Assembly (NCBI GenBank): GCA_018992685.1
Contig: JACVGT010000009.1
Span: 1-64,000, forward strand
Direction of reading: 5' to 3'
DNA length: 64,000 nucleotides
Source: Theionarchaea archaeon
GTDB taxonomy: Archaea > Methanobacteriota_B > Thermococci > Methanofastidiosales > SZ-28-30
Both the position numbers and the translations under genes were made by a program. The notes beneath the pieces are model-generated. The model did not search any database, was not told where the DNA came from, and saw only the letters and a list, made by a program, of their open reading frames with translations. Shown piece after piece: positions 14,797 to 23,614 of the stretch. Positions within the stretch are counted from its first letter, which is position 1. Each line of letters starts with the position of its first letter.

Positions 14797-16395
14797 ATGG
14801 CATATTATGATTTTGACCCTGACATGCAGGAGGTATTCTCTTCCCAGTTTGGGGATATCCCTCTGAGGAACTGGAAATCATGGCTTTCTATTTCTGATAG
14901 AGGCGAGTATGAGGATGTCGCCCTCAAACAATCAGGGTTGCCAGAGGAGAGTCTATCAAAGATTGATACAGAGAAAACAGATCCCAGATCCTTTTCTGTA
15001 AATGTTGACTCCTCCACGAAGTCTCATGAAGATTCTGTTCTAGTGTTCTGTCACACGTCGGGAACATCAGGTGGGAGTATCAAAGATGTGAAATGGTTTT
15101 ACATGTCAAAAGAGCTGGTGTCTCTTCTATGGGCCCCAGGAATGCAGGCCATCTTCCAGAAGAGTGGTCTTTCAAATCGGTCTGAAGCTGTGGTCTTTGT
15201 ACCCTCCCGCGGGAGCGATGATGGGTTATTCTACGGACATGGCAGGAAGGTGGTTAAGTTGTATTCTGCTGAGTTTTCTCAGCGGCTGGTCTTGTCCATC
15301 ATTAATCCAAATTCGTATCTCATATCTGAGTACAAGGATTCGCGCTCAATTGAGGTCCTGGCCGCGCTCCTGAACATGGACAGAATATCAGTGGTTTCTG
15401 CACCGTTCTTGACCGTTCTGGGATGGGCAGATCCCGGAAGGTTGCGTCTTGGCCTGGAAAAATCATTACGAGAACCTGTCGCCACTGTAGAGGGTGAACA
15501 GCTCAGGAAAAGGATTGAAACACAGGGGGTTGAGGCTGCAGCTCTCGAGTTACGAGGAGAGCTTTCCCAGGTACTCTCTGATGCCACTTTAATCTTCAGC
15601 GTAACTGCCATGACTGAGAAAGAATGGGACGTTATTCGCCAGTTTCTTAACTGGGAAAAAGGAGAGGAAAAGGTAACCAATCTATATGTGGGGAGCGAGG
15701 TGGGTCCCTTCGCAGCCAACCTTGAAGGAGACTGGGGGCGTATGCATGTTTTTCCTCTCACTATTCCAGTTGTAGAGCATAGAGGGGAAAGAGCCCTCAT
15801 TTCACGGACAGAGCTTGAAGAAGGGAGACTTCTAGTTTCCAGAATGCACAACGGTGAGCCCGTGATTAATATCGATACAGGAGATGTGGTGTGTATACAG
15901 GATCAGCACGGACTGCCGGTGATCGGCGGTGAGATCTTGCGGGATGGGTTCATGGTGAAGAGAGAGGTCATTCTATCTCCTGAAGTGGGCGGGAATCTCA
16001 ACGTCTTGGTGGGTTCATATTTTGATCTGGGGGAGATGAAGATAAGAAACCCGCGGTTACTGGTGGAATGCCTTTCTCAGAAATCAGGGATCAAAGGTGC
16101 CGTCGTGATCAAGGCTGCAGATGGCAGGTGGGAAATGGTAATTCCTGCAGGGGAGAAAAGGTCTTCTCAGAAAATAGAAAAGATTCTGTCTCTCTGTCCG
16201 GGCGGAGAGGTAGTTTATGAAGCACTCTCTCGAGGAGACATGAGCATTAGACTGGTGGAAAACCCCCTGGTATCAGAACTGTCGCATTCAACACTTCTAG
16301 AAAGAGTGAGAAATGGAGAACTTCCCAAAGGCGCTTTGACGAAGTGGCCGTTGTATGTGGTGGTGCCCTCAGGTTTTCCCCGCCCGCCTATCTGA
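14797..16395 (+). CDS. adenylate-forming (ANL superfamily) enzyme, phenylacetate-CoA ligase-like
   Basis: A 532-residue protein. Residues 84-100 carry the ATP-binding signature FCHTSGTSGGSIKDVKW. Later come a GSEVGPFAAN segment (the A5-like region) and a dGDxV-like INIDTGDVV that corresponds to the A7 aspartate. These are features of acyl-CoA synthetases and phenylacetate-CoA ligases. The C-terminal domain ends LPKGALTKWPLYV, resembling the mobile-domain lysine region. The substrate is unknown. It diverges from standard ligases, so an amide- or acyl-adenylate role without CoA is possible. It is paired with the small SWIM-finger gene. Confidence 0.7.
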   Translation: MAYYDFDPDMQEVFSSQFGDIPLRNWKSWLSISDRGEYEDVALKQSGLPEESLSKIDTEKTDPRSFSVNVDSSTKSHEDSVLVFCHTSGTSGGSIKDVKWFYMSKELVSLLWAPGMQAIFQKSGLSNRSEAVVFVPSRGSDDGLFYGHGRKVVKLYSAEFSQRLVLSIINPNSYLISEYKDSRSIEVLAALLNMDRISVVSAPFLTVLGWADPGRLRLGLEKSLREPVATVEGEQLRKRIETQGVEAAALELRGELSQVLSDATLIFSVTAMTEKEWDVIRQFLNWEKGEEKVTNLYVGSEVGPFAANLEGDWGRMHVFPLTIPVVEHRGERALISRTELEEGRLLVSRMHNGEPVINIDTGDVVCIQDQHGLPVIGGEILRDGFMVKREVILSPEVGGNLNVLVGSYFDLGEMKIRNPRLLVECLSQKSGIKGAVVIKAADGRWEMVIPAGEKRSSQKIEKILSLCPGGEVVYEALSRGDMSIRLVENPLVSELSHSTLLERVRNGELPKGALTKWPLYVVVPSGFPRPPI

Positions 16396-16448
16396 ATTGG
16401 TTCGCTGCAGCATCTCCTCAGATTTGCTGCAACGATCCTCCTAGGATT

Positions 16449-16517
16449 ACCTGGAAACACTTTTTCTTCAACAATGAGATCAGTCGCAAGCCACAGAGAA
16501 ATCGCCATCACAAGGTA
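16449..16517 (-). pseudogene. remnant of a CPBP (CAAX-type) intramembrane protease gene
   Basis: On the minus strand this encodes YLVMAISLWLATDLIVEEKV-FPG. It matches the active-site helix of the intact CPBP gene at 17467-18540 (YLVVAIFLWLVTAPIVEEIV-FSG) in 16 of 23 residues, with clear nucleotide similarity. No other part of a protease is present. This is a decayed duplicate about 1.2 kb from its parent, now overlapping the 3' end of the next gene in another frame. Confidence 0.7.
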
Positions 16518-17154
16518 GCTTTTCCGCAAGGTATTGGCCTCTGTGGATTCTAGTATGCCAGCTTTTCATAGATCTGTTTTTTGGGTTCCAGTACTCTTCA
16601 ACTCCTTCACGTCTTCTCCAGCTGTCCTTTGTCAGATTGCCCTTTTTGTCCAAGTAATCCTCTCGGTGAGGTAATTCCGTGCTATTATAGAATCCCACCT
16701 TTTTGGGCATTCCGTCCCTATGCGTTTCGGTAGTCTCCTTCCATACAGGTATGGAAACTCCAGCATAAGCAGGGAGAAACATAGGGGATGTCATGTACAA
16801 AACCTTCTTCTGAAGATCGACAATTCCTTTGTAGACTTCTCCTTCCAGCCAGAATTTCATCCATACTGCTCTGCTGGATGCTTCTGCCTCCAATCGATCA
16901 ACCTTACTCAGACGTCTCTGGATCTTCTCAGACTTGTCTGGCTTCACACCGAACCGTTGAGTGAAGAGTCTCTCGCCCAATTGGTGATACTTCTCCACAA
17001 ACAATACCGCGTAGAAATACATTATGACATTTAGAAGCAAAACCAGAAATGTAAACATTGTCAAAAATGTCAGCCCTTTGTACGCAATCGCAACTGTCAT
17101 CACCAGAAGCATAGACGTGTAAAAGACAACGGGTATACTCAAGCTCTTTCTCAT
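16480..17154 (-). CDS. membrane protein of unknown function with remnant-derived C-terminus
   Basis: A 224-residue protein. Two N-terminal transmembrane helices (residues about 5-50: PVVFYTSMLLVMTVAIAY and FTFLVLLLNVIMYFYAVLF) are followed by a soluble charged region. I recognise no family. The last 15 or so codons read in a shifted frame through the CPBP remnant at 16449-16517. The native C-terminus was therefore probably lost and replaced when the neighbouring duplicate decayed. The protein may be functional up to about residue 205 or may itself be degrading. Confidence 0.55.
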   Translation of the reverse strand: MRKSLSIPVVFYTSMLLVMTVAIAYKGLTFLTMFTFLVLLLNVIMYFYAVLFVEKYHQLGERLFTQRFGVKPDKSEKIQRRLSKVDRLEAEASSRAVWMKFWLEGEVYKGIVDLQKKVLYMTSPMFLPAYAGVSIPVWKETTETHRDGMPKKVGFYNSTELPHREDYLDKKGNLTKDSWRRREGVEEYWNPKNRSMKSWHTRIHRGQYLAEKLPCDGDFSVACD

Positions 17155-17466
17155 GACAATGGTGCGTTTTCTGTCTTTATGAATTTTGCTTTTCTATTGG
17201 ATTCTTCCTGGATATGTCCGGAATTCCAAGAGAATCCTATTTCCCATTCATTGAGATTCTTTTCGTACTGGTGTGTTTGCACGTCCAGAAGTCAACAGTC
17301 CCAACTCGATAGAAGTAGAGGAAGTGATCGCCACGGGAGTGCGACATGATGATTGTCACAATCAGTATGTCAGTCTCTCCATACTGGTTCATGGTATGGG
17401 AGCTGTCTCTCTTACATCACATCATCCACCTACTCAAACCGAGTAAAATCCGGAACAACCACACAC
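17155..17466. other. intergenic region, no gene seen
   Basis: About 310 bases between two minus-strand membrane-protein genes. I found no RNA gene, repeat or convincing reading frame. A promoter for the 17154 gene presumably lies here, but no clear TATA box stands out. Confidence 0.4.
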
Positions 17467-18540
17467 TCATAAGAGCGAAGTTAAAATCAGAACGATGAAA
17501 TTGTAGAAGAAATGAATTATCATTGGAATATAAATACAATGAGTCCTTTCGTAAGCGTATACTTTCGGCACTGTTCCCAGAAAGCATACAGGGATTATAG
17601 CGGGATTCAAGTGCATCAGTGAAAATAGAAGGGAGGTCAGTAGGATACCGGGTCTCACTCCCCACTTTTTTCTCAACATAGGATACATATAACCTGAGAA
17701 TACAATTTCTTCTACAATGGGGGCAGTCACAAGCCAGAGAAAAATCGCCACCACAAGGTAGTTTTCTACAAGGTACTCATTTTCTGAGCTGCTTGGCAGC
17801 GGGACCCGGTACAGTGCAAGGAGTATGAGCGCGACCCAGCTACCTAGGAAAAGGAGAGTACCTGCAATTCCTGAAATGAGAGTCTGGGTTCTGGTGGGCA
17901 TCACAAACCCCAGAATCTTCCTGTAGTCTGGAGGGGATTTTATGATCTTGTATATGAAAAAGACCAGTGCTACTGGGGGTACCATCACTGAGAAGACAAT
18001 ATAGAGAATTGTTTTCTTCACTCCCCACTGCACCTCCCATTCAGATTCGTTCTTCCTCAGGACACGTATCACCAGGAAAGCTCCTCCAAAGCAACAGAGA
18101 GCTCCTATCACGAGAAGGATGGAAAATTCTGTCCTGTACCGCGTATACAGGAGATAGGTATTATCGAGAATGTGCTTGAGGTTCTCATACTCAAACCACA
18201 GTCGTGCGTGGATGTATGCATTTCTTTTGAACCATTTTTCTCCCAGATCAACGTTCCTAAGCGTCTTTTCCTCCGTGCACATCTCATCCAGGACACCGTG
18301 GCATGTCGTATTAGCACACAACACCATTTTCCTCCCGAAGAAGTCTGAGTAACACAGTAAATCCAGATCACCATCACTATCAAAGTCGGCGAAGCTCGTT
18401 GTGGAGGAACCAGGAACCTCAAACTGAGCTTCAAGAATTCCTTCGCTATTGAATACGTACAGATACTCTGACCATGCATCTCTGACATCCAGGCTCAGAC
18501 TTTTCAGTCTTTCAATGGCTTCTTCTTCGAGAGAGATCAT
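17467..18540 (-). CDS. CPBP (CAAX protease-like) intramembrane protease with propeller fragment
   Basis: Reading from the ATG at 18540 gives 357 residues. The first 80 hold an FG-GAP/VCBS-type element (FADFDSDGDLDLL) that belongs to the propeller encoded just upstream. Several transmembrane helices and a CPBP protease domain follow: VEEIVFSGYMYPML (glutamates), FSLMHL (histidine) and HFFYNF (histidine/asparagine). The frame overlaps the end of the upstream propeller gene by 29 bp. The two are best explained as one ancestral protein (signal peptide, extracellular propeller, membrane protease) broken by a frameshift. Translational coupling of two separate chains is the alternative. Confidence 0.72.
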   Translation of the reverse strand: MISLEEEAIERLKSLSLDVRDAWSEYLYVFNSEGILEAQFEVPGSSTTSFADFDSDGDLDLLCYSDFFGRKMVLCANTTCHGVLDEMCTEEKTLRNVDLGEKWFKRNAYIHARLWFEYENLKHILDNTYLLYTRYRTEFSILLVIGALCCFGGAFLVIRVLRKNESEWEVQWGVKKTILYIVFSVMVPPVALVFFIYKIIKSPPDYRKILGFVMPTRTQTLISGIAGTLLFLGSWVALILLALYRVPLPSSSENEYLVENYLVVAIFLWLVTAPIVEEIVFSGYMYPMLRKKWGVRPGILLTSLLFSLMHLNPAIIPVCFLGTVPKVYAYERTHCIYIPMIIHFFYNFIVLILTSLL

Positions 18541-19777
18541 CCGACTCTTTTCCTTCTTGGGGAGGGGTAACGTGGAAGACAACTTCACTGTCTCCATCTG
18601 CATCGATATCAATGATATCGGGCCCTGAAGCAGAAGTCTCGAAAACAATGTTCCATATCTCGTCTCCCTTATCATCAAACACTCTGTAGAAAGGAGGACG
18701 GTCATAGAACTCGCTCCATGTTAGAACCTCGTAATGGTTGTCCTGATCAAGATCACATACATCTGCCCAGAATACAGGGCCCTCGTAGTCCCAGAGTCGG
18801 TTGAATTGATCATCATAGACATAGACATGGCTTTTCCCATACTCTCTTGGGCTGTCCATGGCTATGATGACGTATTCCATACGAGAATCGCAGTTTAAAT
18901 CGCAAACAAAAATCTTTGGTTCCACCAGCAATCCACCAGGATTCGCATCAAAGGATACACTCCATTTCACGGTGTCTTCAAGCGTCATCTCGGATACATT
19001 GTCCAGCTGCAGAAGGAAGAGTCTCTCCTCTCCATTGACATCTAGCACTTGCAGGAATGAAGGCTCCAGAAATTCCTTTTCCCAGATTGGAGTTCCATCA
19101 TATTCAATGATCTTGTAAATGAAGCTGTACCCGGAGAGCGTCCTAATGAAATCATGAGAACTCTTCTTGAGAATCAATTCCTCCTGGCCATCTTCATCAA
19201 TATCCAGGACATTCACAACTGCGAAATCTTCTTCATATTCATGGACGGTAAATCCCTTTCTGTCAAGTATGTAGTTTGCTACTAGTATTTCCTTGTACCC
19301 ATCGTGGGTTATGTCTGAAAAGAAGTATTCATACCTTCTGAATAGCTCGTTGGGCCCTAGGTGTATACAGAACTCGTGGCTCCATAAAAGATTGCCAGTA
19401 TTGTCGATGCAGGTAATTCTCATTCTCCTTATTCCAGGTTCCTGATTATAGGAACCGATATCCTGGGTAAAAAAGATCTCTTTCAATCCATCATTATCCA
19501 CATCCTCAAAATAGAGGGCATCAGACTCTTCATCTACCCACGTTTGCCAGATGATTTCCCCAAATATGTTCAAAGCTGTAAGGAGATAGTCCTTTTCTCC
19601 CTTGCTGACAAAGGTAAAAAACAGAATTTCAGAATATCCGTCGCCATCCAGGTCCGTCACCTGCACGCTCTCGTGGTTAATCTCTTTCTCCCAGGCAGGG
19701 CTGAACCCGCACTGCCCGGTGAGGGAAGTACCGGCCACAAAGAGAAAGGCCACAAGGAAAAGGGGTTTCGTTATCAT
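18512..19777 (-). CDS. secreted FG-GAP/VCBS-repeat beta-propeller protein (N-terminal part)
   Basis: A 421-residue protein. A signal peptide (MITKPLFLVAFLFVAGTSL) precedes a series of FG-GAP/VCBS calcium-binding repeats, for example VTDLDGDGYSEILFF, EDVDNDGLKEIFF, LDIDEDGQEELIL, CDLDQDNHYEVLT and IDIDADGDSEVVF. These are integrin-alpha-like blades, each loading Ca2+ through DxDxDG loops. The frame ends abruptly in a basic, unrelated tail (LSRRRSH), while the next blade continues in the frame of the CPBP gene. The ATG at 19777 has GGTG upstream. The protein is extracellular, probably membrane-tethered through the downstream part. Confidence 0.78.
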   Translation of the reverse strand: MITKPLFLVAFLFVAGTSLTGQCGFSPAWEKEINHESVQVTDLDGDGYSEILFFTFVSKGEKDYLLTALNIFGEIIWQTWVDEESDALYFEDVDNDGLKEIFFTQDIGSYNQEPGIRRMRITCIDNTGNLLWSHEFCIHLGPNELFRRYEYFFSDITHDGYKEILVANYILDRKGFTVHEYEEDFAVVNVLDIDEDGQEELILKKSSHDFIRTLSGYSFIYKIIEYDGTPIWEKEFLEPSFLQVLDVNGEERLFLLQLDNVSEMTLEDTVKWSVSFDANPGGLLVEPKIFVCDLNCDSRMEYVIIAMDSPREYGKSHVYVYDDQFNRLWDYEGPVFWADVCDLDQDNHYEVLTWSEFYDRPPFYRVFDDKGDEIWNIVFETSASGPDIIDIDADGDSEVVFHVTPPQEGKESDDLSRRRSH

Positions 19778-19984
19778 GAGTAGCACCAGGAGGGTTGATT
19801 TTTCTCAGATCAGTCCCACGAAGAGAATGGTTGCCACAGCCGAGGATTTGGTTCCACATTCCATTCTTTCATATCTGAAGTACGTGTTTATAATTCTTAT
19901 CCCCCGTACCGGTCCTGGTGGATTCAACTACTGATAGTGCCCTATCTATTCTTTTGATTGGCCTGCAGATGGTTCTGTGTGACT

Positions 19985-20785
19985 TCACACTACCACATCA
20001 GACTTCTTCAGCAATCGATAGATAAAGAAGATCATTCCACAGAAGATCACCCAGATGTTTTCAAGAGTGACAGCCAGCAAGTTGAGGGGTTGAGATGTGA
20101 CCACTGTCTCCCCAGAAATGAAAAAAGTGCCCAGAATAAGAAAGATGGCGACTGAACCAAACGCCAGAAAATCCATGATCTTTGTTGGCTGAAAAGGTCC
20201 TGGAGAAGGCCGAGGTATCTTCAGACTCCTGATAAACAGGAGAGCAGCGACAATGACAAGTATGATGAAGGAGAGATACCCTGTTGCTGTTCCCCGGGGG
20301 GTAACAGGGTTCTGATGAGCGTAGATCATCACAGCTACTTGATATGCTACAACAGAGACCCAGCCCACCTTTCCCATTAGAGGATGATTCCAATTCCGAG
20401 ATTCAAGACGGTTGGCCAGATAAAGTGTCACCATTCCCTGTACGACTCCCCAAGCGAGAATCCCCACTATGAGTAAGGTGCCAGTGTTTACCCCGGCCAT
20501 CATGATTCCCGAATATACTCTGGGGTTGAACAGGTTGCCTGTGAGAAAAGCTATGGGAAAGAGTCCGTACAGAAAGCCACATAGGAAAATCTGGTAGTTC
20601 CTGAGTCTGAACCGTACCATAAGGTCCTCAAGCATGGCAAAATAGGTAAGGTAAATCCCAAATAAAGCTAAAATGAAGAGGGGCCTGGTGAAAAACTGTG
20701 TGATCCCTCTGGCAGAATATTCAAAAAGAAGATTGAACAAGGCACAGTACAAGATGAGACTGAATCGGTTTGAGAGTATCTTCAT
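19985..20785 (-). CDS. polytopic membrane protein, unknown family
   Basis: A 266-residue protein that is almost entirely hydrophobic, with about seven or eight transmembrane helices (for example PLFILALFGIYLTYFAML, GTLLIVGILAWGVVQG, LSFIILVIVAALLFI and FGSVAIFLILGTFFI). Short charged loops lie between them. No transporter or enzyme motif was recognised. The ATG is preceded by AAAGGAGG. It lies downstream of the propeller/protease genes on the same strand but is separated from them by about 200 bases, so linkage is uncertain. Confidence 0.6.
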   Translation of the reverse strand: MKILSNRFSLILYCALFNLLFEYSARGITQFFTRPLFILALFGIYLTYFAMLEDLMVRFRLRNYQIFLCGFLYGLFPIAFLTGNLFNPRVYSGIMMAGVNTGTLLIVGILAWGVVQGMVTLYLANRLESRNWNHPLMGKVGWVSVVAYQVAVMIYAHQNPVTPRGTATGYLSFIILVIVAALLFIRSLKIPRPSPGPFQPTKIMDFLAFGSVAIFLILGTFFISGETVVTSQPLNLLAVTLENIWVIFCGMIFFIYRLLKKSDVVV

Positions 20786-21026
20786 TTTCTTTCCTCCTTT
20801 CGGGGAGCTCTTTCCTTGCGTCTACGGAGCAGGGTTCTCCGTTTTCTCCATTTGAGTGATTGGAGAGCGGTTCTTGGGCTGCAGTGACGGAGATTATCAG
20901 TTCAGGCTCTCTTCACCCGGAATCTTATAAATCTTTGTATCACGGTCTATTCCAGGATTCACCTGCAATCTGGGCAATTCTGTTTAAGAGAATGTCTATT
21001 GGTGGCAGACAAGAAGAGTTCACAGG

Positions 21027-21239
21027 CTACCATGAACTATCCATTTTTCTTTCGAAGATGAGTTCAAAATATTCAGGAGTACCACCACTCATGACTGAAA
21101 CTGATGGAGCAAATATCTGGACTAATCTCCACCCTTCTCTTGCATGTTCCTCAATCAATTGGTGGTAGTCTGTCTTCGGTTTTCTGGCGGATATCCAGAA
21201 CCCTCCTAACTCAATTTTCACAAATCTGTATTGGTACAC
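21027..21239 (-). CDS. DUF4177-type small protein
   Basis: A 70-residue protein matching the small DUF4177 family: MYQYRFVKIEL at the start, then EEHAREGWRLVQIFAP, and EYFELIFER at the end. The predicted fold is a beta-alpha-beta-beta unit. Function is unknown for the family. It starts with GTG at 21239, preceded by an AGAGGTGG Shine-Dalgarno. A CTTTATAAATC TATA box near 21310 would give a leader of roughly 45 nt. Confidence 0.72.
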   Translation of the reverse strand: MYQYRFVKIELGGFWISARKPKTDYHQLIEEHAREGWRLVQIFAPSVSVMSGGTPEYFELIFERKMDSSW

Positions 21240-21619
21240 ATTAGGCCACCTCTCTTTTCTGGGATCTGTTGTGTCGTTGAACCATGAAGTCCCCAGAATC
21301 GACGATTTATAAAGCTTGCGCGGCTCAAAAGAAGCAAGTGGCGTCTGTGATTTTGGTTACTGTCTACCATGCTTTGATTACGAAGAATATCAAGTAGGCA
21401 TAGGACAAGAAAAGTCATTTCAAGTCTACTAGGATCATTTGCCGTAAGTTATGTGAGTGTTTTACAGCGTCAGTCAAGTCATTGTCATTGCCTTGATCTG
21501 CTTTGTCCACTGTCCTGTATCATGAGAAGATCTTTACGTAAAAGCCCAAGTGCCTGTAGACACAAACACTGAATGTCTTTGACCATTGAGAAACAGTGAG
21601 ATTTCGGACAAGTACAAAG
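21240..21619. other. intergenic region between DUF4177 gene and tRNA-His
   Basis: It contains the minus-strand TATA box for the DUF4177 gene near 21305-21315. I see no further gene, terminator hairpin or repeat in this 380-base stretch. Confidence 0.4.
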
Positions 21620-21695
21620 GTCCGGGACCCGGATTTGAACCGGGGTCGTAGGATCCACAGTCCTACAGTCTGGACCGAACTAGCCTATCCCGGAC
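21620..21695 (-). tRNA. tRNA-His (GTG)
   Basis: The minus strand folds as a complete cloverleaf. The acceptor is TCCGGGA/TCCCGGA, the anticodon stem TAGGA/TCCTA encloses the loop CTGTGGA (anticodon GTG, histidine), and the T arm is CCCCGGTTCAAATCCGGG. An extra G is encoded at position -1 opposite C73, the identity element of tRNA-His, so no guanylyltransferase addition is needed. CCA is not encoded and there is no intron. A TTTTTAAACC TATA element about 28 bases upstream (near 21723) is the promoter. Confidence 0.95.
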
Positions 21696-21906
21696 ATATG
21701 GTATCATCTTTCATACTGGTTTAAAAACCTTTGCCTGCATCCTCGGCCTTTGGTTGAGTTATAACAGCAGATATACTGTCGAAATCGGCCAAGCTCCGAA
21801 AAGAATAGGTTTACTCTGCTACCACGGGGCACTGAGAAACCAAAAGTTATATATTCTTTCAATTGAATTCTCATGAGGTGATTGTATCGAACCGCATAGG
21901 AAGGAA

Positions 21907-22560
21907 TTGATCACAGTCCTGGTGGAATCACAGGCTCTGGAATTCGGAACCTTCAAGCTCAAGAGCGGACGTATATCTCCATATTTCATTAACATGGGAA
22001 GAGCACTCAATACGGGTGCATTTGCCGCCAGAACAGCACAGTGTTACGTGGAAGAGATTTCAGGATTGAACTGTGACTTTGACTATCTCCACGGACCTGC
22101 CTACAAAGGGATACCTCTGGCCGCCCTGGTTGCCAGCTACCTGTACGTTACCCATAATGTCAATAAGAGATGGGGATATGACCGGAAACAGGAGAAAGCC
22201 TATGGTGACTTGGCAGAGAAAGCAATTGTGGGAGACCTCAGAGATGGCGATTCCGTCCTCATTGTTGATGATGTCATAACCACGGGGGAAACAAAACTGG
22301 AGAACTGGGAGAAACTAACGAAGTTCAGGAAGAACCTGACTCCGAAGGGCATTCTCATTGCTGTCGACAGGCAGGAAAAAGACGAGAGTGGGGAATCGGT
22401 GTCTCAGTTCCTCCAGGAGAGAGGATTTACTCTTTACAGCATCCTGAAAATCACAGAAATCATTTCATATTTGAAAACCCATCCAGTCAATGGAAAAATG
22501 TATGTTGACGAGCAAATAGTCACAGCCTTTGATAAATATTTTACCTCGTATGGAGGATGA
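21907..22560 (+). CDS. pyrE: orotate phosphoribosyltransferase
   Basis: A 217-residue enzyme of UMP synthesis that adds the PRPP ribose to orotate. It shows FKLKSGRISPYFINMG at the N-terminus, the YKGIPLA loop, RKQEKAYGD (catalytic flexible-loop region) and the PRPP motif VLIVDDVITTGET. The annotated TTG start lacks spacing from a Shine-Dalgarno. The conserved N-terminal EPHRKELI lies upstream, and the best GAGGTGAT site points to an ATC codon at 21886 in the same frame, with no in-frame ATG. A TATA box at about 21845-21853 puts the transcript start near 21875. The real start is probably 21886 with a rare ATC codon, or a mutated ATG. Confidence 0.9.
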   Translation: MITVLVESQALEFGTFKLKSGRISPYFINMGRALNTGAFAARTAQCYVEEISGLNCDFDYLHGPAYKGIPLAALVASYLYVTHNVNKRWGYDRKQEKAYGDLAEKAIVGDLRDGDSVLIVDDVITTGETKLENWEKLTKFRKNLTPKGILIAVDRQEKDESGESVSQFLQERGFTLYSILKITEIISYLKTHPVNGKMYVDEQIVTAFDKYFTSYGG

Positions 22561-22561
22561 T

Positions 22562-23614
22562 ATGAGATCTACAACTGATCTACCTTTACACCATGGGAAA
22601 GCGCCCTCATGGCTCACCGTCCGGATGAAGGCACTCGCCAGCCAGATATTCGCCATTCTCAGTGAGGAGTACGAAGCAGAGTGGATCTTGCAGAAAATTG
22701 CAGATCCTGTGTGGTTTCAGAGTTTGTGCTGTCTCCTCGGATATGACTGGCACAGTTCCGGGACAACAACGGTCTTATGCGGTGTTTTGAAATCGGTGGA
22801 CATTCCGGGAGTTAATGTTGTAGGAGGCAAGGGGAAGACGTCTCGGAAAATCCCCCAGGAAATCGCCAAGAAAGGAGAGGAAATGAACCTGTCCTCCAAG
22901 AGAATCAACTCTTTAGTGCATGCGTCCAAAATGACAGCAAAGGTTGACAACTGTCTGGTGCAGGATGGTCACCAGCTTTACCATCAATCTCTCTTCTTTT
23001 CTGAATCAGGATCCTGGACCGTGGTCCAGCAGGGCATGAACCCTTCCACCAAGTACGCCCGCCGCTATCAATGGTCTAACCCGTCTCAGTTTATTGAAGA
23101 GCCCCACAAAGGCATAACAGGAGAAAAAGCCTACACAGTTATGGATCTGACAGCCAAGGAAAGCAGAGAATGCAGGAAGGTTTCCCTGGACGTGGCAAAG
23201 GAAAATCCCATGAGAATCAGACGTTATGCCCATGAGAATCAGGAGACCCTGGACCATTACGTGGGCATCAAGAGTTATGTCATGCCCAAGTCCATAAACT
23301 GGAATGCTCTCAGGAAGGCATATGAGACCCAGCCTGAAACATTCGAAACCCTTGTTGCCATCAAGGGAATGGGTCCAAAAACCATTCGCGGATTGGCTCT
23401 GGTGTCTGAATTTACCTTTGGTGAATCTCCCTCGTACAAGGACCCGGTGAAATTTTCCTTTTCATTTGGGGGGAAAGATGGTGTCCCCTTCCCTGTGGAA
23501 AGGAAGGCTATGGATGAGGTCACGGAAATCCTCAAGCAGGTAGTCCAGGAAGCAACCCTTGGTAAGAAAGACAAGTTGAATGCTCTCAAGAGAATAGCTG
23601 CCCTCAACCAGTAG
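22562..23614 (+). CDS. DUF763 family protein
   Basis: A 350-residue protein with the family's conserved start RSTTDLPLHHGKAPSWL and the block FQSLCCLLGYDWHSSGTTT. A C-terminal helix-hairpin-helix-like segment (LVAIKGMGPKTIRGLALVSE) could bind nucleic acid. DUF763 is widespread in archaea and thermophilic bacteria, without a settled function. The ATG at 22562 follows a GAGGATGAT ribosome-binding site and sits 1 bp after the pyrE stop, so it is co-transcribed with pyrE. Its end overlaps the convergent acetyltransferase gene by 11 bp. Confidence 0.85.
   Translation: MRSTTDLPLHHGKAPSWLTVRMKALASQIFAILSEEYEAEWILQKIADPVWFQSLCCLLGYDWHSSGTTTVLCGVLKSVDIPGVNVVGGKGKTSRKIPQEIAKKGEEMNLSSKRINSLVHASKMTAKVDNCLVQDGHQLYHQSLFFSESGSWTVVQQGMNPSTKYARRYQWSNPSQFIEEPHKGITGEKAYTVMDLTAKESRECRKVSLDVAKENPMRIRRYAHENQETLDHYVGIKSYVMPKSINWNALRKAYETQPETFETLVAIKGMGPKTIRGLALVSEFTFGESPSYKDPVKFSFSFGGKDGVPFPVERKAMDEVTEILKQVVQEATLGKKDKLNALKRIAALNQ

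Noticed and set aside
16215..16529. A 104-codon minus-strand gene at the end of the adenylate-forming enzyme gene
   Set aside because: Only 23 residues resemble CPBP proteases. The rest runs antisense to the ANL gene. It is treated as a remnant.
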